NCBI GenBank assembly: GCA_035532535.1
Contig: DATKQT010000012.1
Location: 6,784-70,783 of the forward strand
DNA length: 64,000 nucleotides
Origin: Palsa-739 sp035532535
GTDB taxonomy: Bacteria; Actinomycetota; Thermoleophilia; Gaiellales; Gaiellaceae
Direction: 5' to 3'
The notes under the pieces are model-generated. The model worked only from the letters and a program-made list of their open reading frames with translations. It made no database searches and was not told the DNA's origin. How positions within the stretch are numbered: position 1 is the first letter of the stretch; every line of letters begins with the position of its first letter. Positions 50,152-58,913 of the stretch are shown here, piece after piece. Position numbers and translations under genes: made by a program.

Positions 50152-50553
50152 ATGAGCAAGAACCCGAAGATCGAGCAGCTCCGGAAGGTCCCACTGTTCG
50201 CACACTGTTCCAGGCGAGAGTTGGCCGGCCTCGCGGCGCTCGTGGACGAGCTCGAGCTCCCCGAGGGCCAGACGGTCGCCCGGGAGGGCGAAAGAGGCAG
50301 GGAGTTCCTCGTCCTTGCCGACGGCATTGCCGACGTCGAGAGCGGTGGCGAGATCGTGAACACACTCGGCCCCGGCGACTTCTTCGGTGAGATCTCGCTC
50401 GTCACCGGTGAGCCGCGTACGGCCACCGTGACGACCCGCAGCGCGTCGAAGCTCTTCATCTTCAGCGCACCCGCGTTCCGCTCGCTCCTGCACGACGCGC
50501 CCGGGATCAAGACGCGAGTGCTGGCAGCCGCGGCGCTGCGTCTCGCGGCCTAA
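50152..50553 (+). CDS. stand-alone cyclic nucleotide-binding domain protein, copy 2
   Basis: A 133-residue paralogue of the preceding gene, with the same layout: VPLFAHCSRRELAGLAALVDEL, GREFLVLADGIADVES, and the cassette GDFFGEISLVTGEPRTATVT. Roughly half of the residues match copy 1, so this is an old tandem duplication. It has ATG at 50152, 28 bases after copy 1. The last four bases overlap the end of the convergent hydrolase gene. Confidence 0.9.
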   Translation: MSKNPKIEQLRKVPLFAHCSRRELAGLAALVDELELPEGQTVAREGERGREFLVLADGIADVESGGEIVNTLGPGDFFGEISLVTGEPRTATVTTRSASKLFIFSAPAFRSLLHDAPGIKTRVLAAAALRLAA

Positions 50554-51113
50554 TTCCTCCGGGGAACCTTCGGCCGCTCCGCGTGGGCAAGCCACGTCGG
50601 AGCGGCAAGCGCGAGCACCCGGCGCTGCCCTTCCGTGGCGCCGGTCCCGAGCTCGCGGAACGTATAGGCAACGTCGCCGCCGATGACGACGAGCCCGTCG
50701 GGCGTGTCGACGAGGACCGACTGGTGACCCCGCGAGTGACCGGGCGTCGGTAGGAGCCGGATCCCCGGCAGCACCTCTGCCTCGCCGTCGTGCTCGACGT
50801 ACGTCGCGCCGTCGAAGTGCACCCAGTCGAGCGGCGCGCGCGGGTTCGCGAGCTCGCGCGACTGCACATGGATCGGGACGCCGGGAAAGAGCCGGTTGCC
50901 GCCGCAGTGGTCGAAGTCGAGATGGGTGTTGATCACGGAAAGGACATCGCGCGGGATCTGCTCGGGCATCGGCACGGGATCCCATTCGGCATCGAGCTCC
51001 GGCGTCGAGTCGATCATCCCCGTGTCCACGAGCACGAGGCCCTCCGGGTGCTCGATCGCGTGCACGTACACGGGGAAGCCTCTGACGGTGGCGGCGAGGT
51101 GAGGCCGGATCAC
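50550..51113 (-). CDS. metallo-beta-lactamase-fold hydrolase (lactonase-like)
   Basis: A 187-residue MBL-fold protein. The metal motif reads NTHLDFDHCGGN, that is HxDxDH rather than HxHxDH; the later TPGHSRGHQSVLVD and VIGGDVAYTF give the remaining ligands. The arrangement resembles N-acyl homoserine lactonase-like proteins. It is short, lacking an N-terminal strand region common in that family. The GTG at 51113 is the only early start. The substrate is unknown. Confidence 0.85.
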   Translation of the reverse strand: MIRPHLAATVRGFPVYVHAIEHPEGLVLVDTGMIDSTPELDAEWDPVPMPEQIPRDVLSVINTHLDFDHCGGNRLFPGVPIHVQSRELANPRAPLDWVHFDGATYVEHDGEAEVLPGIRLLPTPGHSRGHQSVLVDTPDGLVVIGGDVAYTFRELGTGATEGQRRVLALAAPTWLAHAERPKVPRRN

Positions 51114-51132
51114 CTGCGTAGACTCACACGCC

Positions 51133-52485
51133 GTGGTCGAAGTTCGCTCCCCCTACTCGGGAAAGGTCGTCGGGCATGCGCCGAAGAGCGGCGCCGACGA
51201 CGCCCGCCGCGCCATCGATGCGGCGGCCCGCGCGCTCGAGAGCCCATTGCCCGCGCACAAGCGGGCGGAGATCCTCGTCAAGACCGCCGGCCTCATCGGC
51301 CGCCGCCACGAGGAGGTCGCGCGGACGATCTCCGAGGAGGCGGGCAAGCCGATGAAGACGGCGCGCGTCGAAGCCTCGCGCGCGATGTCGACGTACACGT
51401 TCGCAGCCGTCGAGGCGCGCAAGCTCGTCGGCGAGATGATCCCGATGGACGCCGCGCAGGCCGGCGAAGGCAAGCTCGCGTTCACCCTTCGCCGCCCCAT
51501 CGGTGTGGTCGGCGCGATCTCGCCGTTCAACTTCCCCTGCAACCTCGTCGCGCACAAGATCGCGCCCGCGCTCGCCGCAGGGTGCCCCGTCGTCCTGAAG
51601 CCGGCAAGCGCGACGCCGCTGTCGGCACTGCTGCTCGCCGAACTCGAGCACGAAGCAGGCCTGCCGGAAGGGTGGCTCACGGTGCTCGTCGGCCCAGCCT
51701 CCGAGATCGGTGACGTCCTCGTCGAGGACGAGCGCGTCCGCATGATCACGTTCACCGGCTCGAGCGAGGTCGGGTGGAAGCTGCAGGAGCGCGCGCCGCG
51801 CAAGCGGGTGAAGCTCGAGCTCGGGAACTCCACGCCGGTGATCGTCGCCTCGGACGCCGACGTCGAGATCGCAGCAGCCAAGCTCGCGGCGAACGCGTTC
51901 GCATTCGCGGGCCAGAGCTGCATCTCCGTGCAGCGGATCTACGTCGAGCGTCCCATGTTCGACGCGTTCCTCGCCGCCTTCGTGCCGAAGGTCGAGGCGC
52001 TGAAGGTCGGCGACCCCGGTGACGACGAGACCGATGTCGGACCTGTGATCGACGCCGGTGCGCGGGAGCGCATCCTCGACTGGATCGCCGAGGCCGACGG
52101 AGAGGTTCTCACCGGTGGCGAGCAGGACGGTCTGATCAGGCCGACGGTGATCGCCAACGTCTCCGACCATGCGAAGGTGAGCTGCCAGGAGGTGTTCGGT
52201 CCGGTCGTCATCGTCAACCCGATTGGCTCCATCGACGAGGGCATCGAGCGCGCCAACGGGACGCGCTACGGGCTCCAGGCCGGCGTGTTCACCGCGTCGA
52301 TCGACATCGCGCTGCGCGCGGCGGACCGGCTCGACTTCGGCGGCGTCATCGTGAACGAGGCGCCGACGTTCCGCAGCGACCAGATGCCGTACGGCGGCGT
52401 GAAGGACTCCGGCAACACCCGCGAAGGACCTGCGTATGCCGTGCGCGAGATGACCGAAGAGCATCTCGTCGTGGTTCAACGCTGA
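51133..52485 (+). CDS. NAD(P)-dependent aldehyde dehydrogenase
   Basis: A 450-residue aldehyde dehydrogenase. It has SPFNFPCNLVAHKIAPALAAGCPVVLKPA, the cofactor loop ITFTGSSEVGWKL, the general base region KLELGNSTPVIV and the nucleophile cysteine in FAGQSCISVQRIYV; QEVFGPVVIV and PYGGVKDSGNTREGP close the fold. The base motif is ELGNSTP rather than the common ELGGNAP, as in the lactaldehyde/phosphonoacetaldehyde-dehydrogenase-like branch. Start GTG at 51133, 19 bases from the divergent lactonase-like gene. Confidence 0.93.
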   Translation: MVEVRSPYSGKVVGHAPKSGADDARRAIDAAARALESPLPAHKRAEILVKTAGLIGRRHEEVARTISEEAGKPMKTARVEASRAMSTYTFAAVEARKLVGEMIPMDAAQAGEGKLAFTLRRPIGVVGAISPFNFPCNLVAHKIAPALAAGCPVVLKPASATPLSALLLAELEHEAGLPEGWLTVLVGPASEIGDVLVEDERVRMITFTGSSEVGWKLQERAPRKRVKLELGNSTPVIVASDADVEIAAAKLAANAFAFAGQSCISVQRIYVERPMFDAFLAAFVPKVEALKVGDPGDDETDVGPVIDAGARERILDWIAEADGEVLTGGEQDGLIRPTVIANVSDHAKVSCQEVFGPVVIVNPIGSIDEGIERANGTRYGLQAGVFTASIDIALRAADRLDFGGVIVNEAPTFRSDQMPYGGVKDSGNTREGPAYAVREMTEEHLVVVQR

Positions 52486-52506
52486 CGTGCCGGGTACTAC
52501 GACGCC

Positions 52507-52665
52507 GTGATCGGCGTCGGCGTCGCGTTTCTCATCGCCGGAATCGTGCTGGTGTTCCTCATCCCGTGGGCCGGGATCCCGGTTGCAATCGTCGGGCTCG
52601 TTCTGTGCCTCTTGTGGTTCGCAGGATTCGGCCGGCGCGGGCAGCCTGTGCATCGCCGCTACTAG
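52507..52665 (+). CDS. 52-residue two-helix membrane protein
   Basis: From the GTG at 52507 the frame encodes two hydrophobic stretches (IGVGVAFLIAGIVLVFLIPWAGIPVAIVGL and LCLLWFAGF, given in parts) and a basic end (GRRGQPVHRRY). It lies 21 bases after the aldehyde dehydrogenase stop in the same direction. Small proteins of this form are common in actinobacteria, with unknown function. The clean hydrophobic pattern supports a real gene. Confidence 0.55.
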   Translation: MIGVGVAFLIAGIVLVFLIPWAGIPVAIVGLVLCLLWFAGFGRRGQPVHRRY

Positions 52666-52679
52666 TTAGAGTCGCGCAG

Positions 52680-52874
52680 ATGCCGCATCTGCCGGGCTTT
52701 CGTCGCGCAAGCGCCGAGGCGGTGCCGTCCGCGCGTGCCGTCCCACCAGTCGGCCGACTCCGCCGGCAGCGCCGCGAGCTGCTGATCGAGCGCTGCGGCG
52801 AGCTCGTGCGCGCCGCCGTGCTCGCGGGAGCCCGCTTCTTCGCCCGGTGCGGCCGCCCGCTCGAGGCGCAATGA
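52680..52874 (+). CDS. uncertain small ORF (a minus-strand frame competes)
   Basis: The plus-strand frame from ATG at 52680 encodes 64 Arg-rich residues ending in FARCGRPLEAQ; its stop overlaps the next gene as ATGA. However, the minus strand has a 69-codon frame, 52662-52871, with a TTG start, whose product (including AALDQQLAALPAESADWWDG and GACATKARQMRHLRDSN) has a more natural composition. Only one is likely to be real. I place the plus-strand frame because of the stop/start overlap, with low confidence. Confidence 0.3.
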   Translation: MPHLPGFRRASAEAVPSARAVPPVGRLRRQRRELLIERCGELVRAAVLAGARFFARCGRPLEAQ

Positions 52875-53563
52875 GCGCGAAGCGAGAGCCGCGGCACTGC
52901 CCCCGCTGCGGGATCGCCTACGAACCCCTGCAGGAGTACTGCCTCGAGTGCGGGGAGCGGCTTCCGTCGAACGGGGGACCGATCGGCGCGCTCGCGGCCG
53001 CGTGGCAGCGTCGCTTCCGCTGGTACCCCGGCGACTGGGTCTGGCCCGCCCTGCTCTTTCTTGTCGTCGCGGTCGTGGCCACAGCGGTCTCCGCGGCCAC
53101 GACGTCGAGCTCCGGCACGACCATCGTGGCAACGCAGCCGAAGATGACCGTCGGGACGGGCACCCGGCGCTCGGCCACCGCGCCGAAGCTCACGGTGACG
53201 ACCGGCACGCTCCCGAAGGCGCCGGGCGCGCCCTCGACGCCCTCGGCGACGACACCGACGCCGCCGCTCGCAACCGGCCTCGCCGCATGGCCGCGGAAGG
53301 TGACCGGCTACACCGACGTGCTCGCATCCGTGCCCCTCTCGGCCGGCAGAGCGGTCGCCGTCGCCCGGGCCCGCCAGGCGAAGGCGGCCGGCCTGCCGAA
53401 GGCCGGCGTCCTCGTCTCCGCCGCCTACCCGAGCCTCCGCCCGGGCTACTACGCCGTCTTCTCCGGGGTCTACTCCACCCCGGCCGAGGCCCTCGCAGCC
53501 CTCTCAGCGGCCCATGGGCGAGGCTTCCCGGACGCGTACGTGGCACGCGTTACGCATCCCTAG
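52871..53563 (+). CDS. zinc-ribbon membrane protein with SPOR-like C-terminal domain
   Basis: A 230-residue protein. Residues 10-27 form a zinc ribbon (CPRCGIAYEPLQEYCLEC), followed by one membrane helix (about 56-77), a Thr/Pro-rich linker and a C-terminal repeat (RAVAVARARQAKAAGLPKAGVLVSAAYPSL, then GYYAVFSGVYSTPAEALAALSAA) that resembles the peptidoglycan-binding SPOR fold. The ribbon would be in the cytoplasm and the SPOR-like part outside. It may bind septal cell wall. Confidence 0.8.
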   Translation: MSAKREPRHCPRCGIAYEPLQEYCLECGERLPSNGGPIGALAAAWQRRFRWYPGDWVWPALLFLVVAVVATAVSAATTSSSGTTIVATQPKMTVGTGTRRSATAPKLTVTTGTLPKAPGAPSTPSATTPTPPLATGLAAWPRKVTGYTDVLASVPLSAGRAVAVARARQAKAAGLPKAGVLVSAAYPSLRPGYYAVFSGVYSTPAEALAALSAAHGRGFPDAYVARVTHP

Positions 53564-53580
53564 CGGGGTGTAAACCCCGC
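53563..53580 (+). terminator. hairpin at the end of the zinc-ribbon gene
   Basis: GCGGGGT (53563-53569) pairs with ACCCCGC (53574-53580) around a GTAA loop, beginning on the last base of the stop codon. No T-run follows. It fits a short actinobacterial terminator. Confidence 0.5.
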
Positions 53581-53649
53581 CGGAGCGGGCACGTGACGGG
53601 CGGACGGCGACGGCGCCTGTTTACTCAGCCGGCAACAAATGCCGCCACT

Positions 53650-53677
53650 TTGTAACAGGGGCCGGAGCGTGTAGGAT
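53650..53677 (+). promoter_or_regulatory. sigma-70-like promoter
   Basis: TTGTAA (53650-53655), 16 bases, then TAGGAT (53672-53677). It lies in the 180-base gap before the DUF-like gene at 53761, and transcription would start near 53684, giving a leader of about 75 bases that contains GATTAACCCGCTGTTAAC with two TTAAC-type repeats of unknown meaning. Confidence 0.5.
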
Positions 53678-53760
53678 CGAGCGCAGGGGATTGCAGGCAG
53701 GACGATTAACCCGCTGTTAACACGGCCTTGGCGGGGACTTCACAGGAGAAGGCGAGACTG

Positions 53761-54210
53761 GTGATCGAAGAGCGGACCCTCCAGTTGCAACACTGCATGT
53801 ATCAGTACTCGCGAGCGATTTACCGGTCGATCAAGGATCTCATCGATCCCTACGCCGACCGGGAGTCGCAGATCGAGTCGAGGCGTGCCGTCCTCGAGGC
53901 GTGCGAGCAGACGATGGAACGGTTGGCGAAGGATCCGTTGTATTTCGCGAAGCCGGACCGCGCACTCTTCCAGGACATTCGCCGCTACTTCCCCATCACT
54001 GCGCAGGCGGAAGTCGCCTGGGCCGTGCAGGCCGGCGTGACCGCGGCGTCGACGTTCATCCAGGAGCAGATCGAGTCCGGTGCGCTCGACGGCGGCGTCG
54101 CTCGCTGCCGCGCGACGACGCGCAAAGGCAAGCCGTGCCAGCGCACACCGCTGCCGGACCGCGACTATTGCCCCTCGCATCAGCATCTCGAAGCACGCGC
54201 AGCGGCGTAA
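53761..54210 (+). CDS. conserved protein with C-terminal Cys/His metal knuckle
   Basis: A 149-residue protein. The first 110 residues are helical (RTLQLQHCMYQYSRAIYRSIKDLIDPYADRES). The end, RCRATTRKGKPCQRTPLPDRDYCPSHQ, is a CxC-like three-cysteine/one-histidine knuckle of a kind seen at the ends of many actinobacterial and phage proteins. I prefer the GTG at 53761 because GAGAAGG precedes it; an in-frame TTG at 53728 is an alternative. The function is unknown. Confidence 0.75.
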   Translation: MIEERTLQLQHCMYQYSRAIYRSIKDLIDPYADRESQIESRRAVLEACEQTMERLAKDPLYFAKPDRALFQDIRRYFPITAQAEVAWAVQAGVTAASTFIQEQIESGALDGGVARCRATTRKGKPCQRTPLPDRDYCPSHQHLEARAAA

Positions 54211-54217
54211 CGAGCTT

Positions 54218-54239
54218 TTCCACAGCGCCTTCCACAGCG
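54218..54239 (+). repeat. tandem TTCCACAGCG repeat upstream of pafBC
   Basis: The ten bases TTCCACAGCG at 54218-54227 recur at 54230-54239, a 12-base period. They lie between a gene end and the regulator gene. Each copy contains a TTCCACA core close to a DnaA box (TTATCCACA). They may be operator half-sites; no replication origin genes are nearby. Confidence 0.6.
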
Positions 54240-54317
54240 TTTGCGCAGTAAGCTCGTTTCACACTGTCGCACGACACTGACAAGCTGATCCGCCAGCTCT
54301 CGCTGGTCGCGTTCCTG

Positions 54318-56282
54318 ATGGCGGAGCGGCGGCCCATCACCGCGCGCGATGTCAAGTCGAACGTCGAGGGCTATTCGGAGATGTCGGACGAGGCGTTCGC
54401 CCGCCGTTTCTACTCCGACCGCGCCGAGCTGCTCGCGCTCGGCGTCCCGCTGCAGTCGCAGCGCGACGAGTTCACAGGCGAGGAGCTGTACACGCTCCGT
54501 TCCGAGCAGTACTTCCTGCCGAAGCTCGAGCTCGAGAACGACGAGCTCGCCGCGCTCAACACGGCGCTGTATCTCCTCGAGGGGAAGTTCGCGTACGCCG
54601 AGCCGCTCCGGCTCGCGCTGCAGAACCTCGCCCTCGGCCGCCCCGGGTTCATCGAGTCGCCGTCTGCGACGGCCGGTCGCGTCGAGGTGCTCGACCCCGA
54701 CTACTCGCCGGAGATGCCAGGCCGGCTCGCGAAGCTCGAGGGCGCGATCTCGAAGCAGCGCACCGTCAAGTTCGACTACTGGTCGATCTCGCGCGACGTC
54801 GAGTCCGAGCGGACCGTGAACCCGTACGCCCTGCTCCCCGACAACGGCGTCTGGTACGTCGTCGGCCACGATCTCGACCGCGACGACCTGCGCACCTTCC
54901 GGGTGTCGCGCATCCGCGGCGAGATCCGGTTCGCGACCCGGCGCGAGCGCGACTTCCGCATCCCAACCGATTTCGACATCGAGCAGTTCCGCGGGCGGCC
55001 GCCGTGGCAGATCGGCGACATCATCGGTGAAGCGCGCATTGAAGTGCCTGGCGACACCGCCTGGTGGGTGCAGCGCGCGTACGGCACGACCGGCCGGCTC
55101 GAGGACGGCGTCTGGATCACCGAGTACTCCTCCGTCGAGCAGCTCGCGAGCTGGGTCCTCCGCCAGGACGGCCGCGCCGTGCCGCTCGAGCCCGAGGAGC
55201 TCCGCCGCGAGGTGGCCTCCTCCCTGCGCCGCGTCCGCGACGGGCACGAAGGCAAGGCCCCCGTCCCGGCCCGCGACGCGCCGCTGCGCGGCGTGGACGG
55301 GATCCCGGAGCGTCCCGCCGGCCCGGTCGCGCCGGAGCGCTTCGCCGTGCTCCAGGCACTGCTCGCGTTCCTGCTTGCCGCCTGCGGCGAGAACAAGGAG
55401 GCGGCCATCTCGGTCGCCGACCTCCTGGAGCGCTTCCCGTCCATCCCGGCCGACGAGCTGGAGGAGCACCTGTCGCTCCTGAACCTCGTCAACTTCGGCG
55501 GCGGGTGCTACACGGTCTATGCCGAGCTGCGGGAGGACGCCGTCCACGTCGACAAGGAGTTGTGGGGCGACACGTTCCGCCTCGCGCCGCGCCTGACGCC
55601 GCTGGAGGCGCGGGCCATCCGCCTCGCGCTCGAGTACGTCGGCCCGATGATCGCGGTCGACGCGCACACGCCGCTCGAGCGCGTGCGGAAGAAGCTCGAG
55701 GAGACGTTCGGCCAGTTCGAACTGCAGCAGACTCCCGAGCCGCACGTCGGCCCAAGCGAGGAGGATCTCGTCTCGACGCTCGCGCGCGGCATGCGCGAGC
55801 ACCGCCTCGTCGAGATCGAGTACCAGAAGGAGTCGGACGTGCAGCCCTCGACGCGCGTCATCGAGCCGTACAAGTTCGAGCGTGCGCTGCCATGGTGGTA
55901 CGTGCACACGTGGGACCGCACGAGCGACGGTGAGCGTTCCTTCCGGCTCGACCGGATGCGCAGCGCGAAGCTCACCAAGGAGAAGTTCGACGCGCGCGAG
56001 GACTTCGAGCCGGTGCGCCTGCGCAACGCGCGTCGCGCATTGGTGCTGTACACGCCGGCGATCGCGCGCTACGAAGTGGAGCGCGGCGCACGGCGGCTCA
56101 CCGACAAGTCCGCGCTGCGCGAGATCCCTGTCGGTAGCGACGAGTGGCTCGAGAGCGAGATCCTCTCGAAGCGCGGCGAGGCGATCGTCCTCGAGCCTGC
56201 AGATCTGCGCACGCGCATCGCCGAACGCGCGCGTTCGCTGGCGAAAGAGCTCGGCGTCGAGCGACTTCGCGCCCGCGTCTAA
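54318..56282 (+). CDS. pafBC: fused PafB-PafC WYL-domain transcriptional regulator
   Basis: A 654-residue protein with two copies of the helix-turn-helix plus WYL layout. The first HTH is in ERRPITARDVKSNVEGYSEMSDEAFARRF, with its WYL domain around VKFDYWSISRDVESERTVNPYAL and WYVVGHD; the second WYL domain is at EIEYQKESDVQ, VIEPYKFERALPWWYVHTWD and RSFRLDRM. In mycobacteria PafB and PafC are separate genes forming a heterodimer that switches on RecA-independent DNA-damage genes. Homology suggests the N-terminus extends to a CTG at 54264 (DKLIRQLSLVAFLM precedes the ATG). No pup or proteasome genes are adjacent. Confidence 0.92.
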   Translation: MAERRPITARDVKSNVEGYSEMSDEAFARRFYSDRAELLALGVPLQSQRDEFTGEELYTLRSEQYFLPKLELENDELAALNTALYLLEGKFAYAEPLRLALQNLALGRPGFIESPSATAGRVEVLDPDYSPEMPGRLAKLEGAISKQRTVKFDYWSISRDVESERTVNPYALLPDNGVWYVVGHDLDRDDLRTFRVSRIRGEIRFATRRERDFRIPTDFDIEQFRGRPPWQIGDIIGEARIEVPGDTAWWVQRAYGTTGRLEDGVWITEYSSVEQLASWVLRQDGRAVPLEPEELRREVASSLRRVRDGHEGKAPVPARDAPLRGVDGIPERPAGPVAPERFAVLQALLAFLLAACGENKEAAISVADLLERFPSIPADELEEHLSLLNLVNFGGGCYTVYAELREDAVHVDKELWGDTFRLAPRLTPLEARAIRLALEYVGPMIAVDAHTPLERVRKKLEETFGQFELQQTPEPHVGPSEEDLVSTLARGMREHRLVEIEYQKESDVQPSTRVIEPYKFERALPWWYVHTWDRTSDGERSFRLDRMRSAKLTKEKFDAREDFEPVRLRNARRALVLYTPAIARYEVERGARRLTDKSALREIPVGSDEWLESEILSKRGEAIVLEPADLRTRIAERARSLAKELGVERLRARV

Positions 56283-58001
56283 CCCACCGGCAGCGTCAAC
56301 GTGAACGTCGAGCCCGCGTCAGGGCTCGAGCGGACGTCGATCGTGCCGCCGTGCGCCTCCGCGATCGAGCGCGCGATGAAGAGGCCGAGGCCTGTGCCGG
56401 GCTTCGAGCCGCCGGCGATCTCGGCGCGTCCGAACTTCTCGAAGATGAGCCGCTGCTGGTCGTACGGAATGCCCGGCCCATGGTCGGCGACGGAGATCCT
56501 GACCTTGCCGTCGACGGGCTGCGCACGCACGTCGACCTCGTCACCCGACACCGAATACTTGATCGCGTTTTCGATGAGGTTTGCGAGCACCTGGCGCAGA
56601 CGCTCCCGGTCGCCGCGGATCGCCGGAAGCGACGGCGACACGCTCGCCGTCACCCGCACCTCGTCCTGCCCGATCGCCGCCATCGCGACCGCGTCCTCCA
56701 CGAGCCGGCCGAGGTCGACGTCGGTGAAGCTGTAGCTGAACGTCCCGGCCTCGATCTGCGACGTGTTCAGCACGTCGCCGATGAGATCGGCGAGCCGGTT
56801 CGTCTCGTCCGCAATGAGGGCCAGGAACGCCTCGCGCTGATCGGGCGCGAGCACGCGCCAGCGCTCCTGGAGTGTGCGCGCGGCGCCGATGACGGCCGCC
56901 ATCGGGCTGCGCAGCTCGTGCGAGACGAGCGACACGAAATCCGCGCGCAACGCCGACAGGCGGCGCAGCTCCTCGACCGTGTGATGCTCCGCCTCGTAGG
57001 CACGGATGTTCTGCACCGCGGTGGCTGCGAGGCGTCCAAGCAGTGACACGAGCTCGACGTCGTCCGGCGTGAACGCGTCCGGCTCCACGCGGGAGAGCGC
57101 GATCATCCCGATCGGGAGCGTGCCGGCGAGCAGCGGCGCGACGATCTCGCTGTGCAGGCCGAGGTCGGCGAACACCTTGTCCTCCGGATACTCGGACTGC
57201 GCGAGGTCGCCCCGGACGATGACGTCGCCGCCACGCACACGGTCGAGCACGGACCCGCGCACCGGTCCGGAGCTTCCGGGCGGGAAGATCTCCGTGGCGC
57301 CGCGGCCGGCAGTGGCGATCGTCTTCGCCATATCGTCCTCGATCAGCACGATCGCCGTCCGGTCGAAGGGCACGACCGTGCGCAGCTCTCGGATGAACGC
57401 GGCAAATGCTGTCTCGATCTCGAGCGACGATCCGAGCGCGCGCGCACAGCGGTTCGCGCCTTCGAGGATGTCGCTCCGCCGGCCGAGCTCGTCGCGCAGC
57501 CGCTCCGCCTCCGCGGCGCGCGCCGCGAGACCGTCGCGCAGCCAGCCGACGACGATGCCCGCGAGTGCGCCGACGAGGAGGCGGGAGACGACCGTGCGCC
57601 ACGCGACGCCGGGCCCGAACGCGTCGACGACGAGCATCGCGCCGACCATGACGGTGCCACCGACGAAACCGCCGGCGAGACCGAACCGAAGCGCGGCCTC
57701 GACAATCGGCACGAGATAGAGCGCACGGTACGGCTCGCCCGGTTGGTAGGAGAAGACGGCGACGAAACCGATCGTGCTGACGCCGTCGAGGCAGATCGCA
57801 AGGACGCGAGCGCGCGACCGACCAGTGCGGCCGAGCTCGACCCAGGCGATCGCGCCCGAGAGCGCGGTGGACGCGGCGAAGAACGCGACCACCGCCCACG
57901 CCCACGGCCGGTACGACGACGGGAAGGCCGTGAGCGACACGTCGACGATCGCGACGACGACGAGGGAAGCGCGAAGCAGGACGAACCAGTGACCGGGGCG
58001 C

Positions 58002-58009
<8 letters not shown>
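56279..58009 (-). CDS. membrane sensor histidine kinase with GAF domain
   Basis: A 576-residue kinase: six membrane segments in the first 180 residues (MASE-like), a short coiled coil (AAEAERLRDELGRRSDILEG), a GAF domain (about 210-360, with VPFDRTAIVLIEDD and FADLGLHSEIVAPLL), H-box SHELRSPMAAVIG, and the ATPase motifs NLIENAIKYS, DHGPGIP and GTGLGLF. No response regulator is next to it. The GTG at 58009 overlaps the queG stop by eight bases; its own stop overlaps pafBC by four bases. Confidence 0.93.
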
Positions 58010-58904
<895 letters not shown>

Positions 58905-58913
58905 GCCGATAGT

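Noticed and set aside
52662..52871. Minus-strand 69-codon frame with TTG start
   Set aside because: It has a natural composition but no ribosome site and a rare start; I kept the competing plus-strand frame at low confidence and cannot decide between them from sequence alone.
54218..54239. DnaA boxes and a replication origin
   Set aside because: Only two imperfect TTCCACA cores are present, with no dnaA, dnaN or AT-rich unwinding region near; a regulator operator is more plausible.
56144..57046. Plus-strand frame opposite the GAF kinase
   Set aside because: It is antisense shadow of the kinase's ATPase domain, with no recognisable motif.
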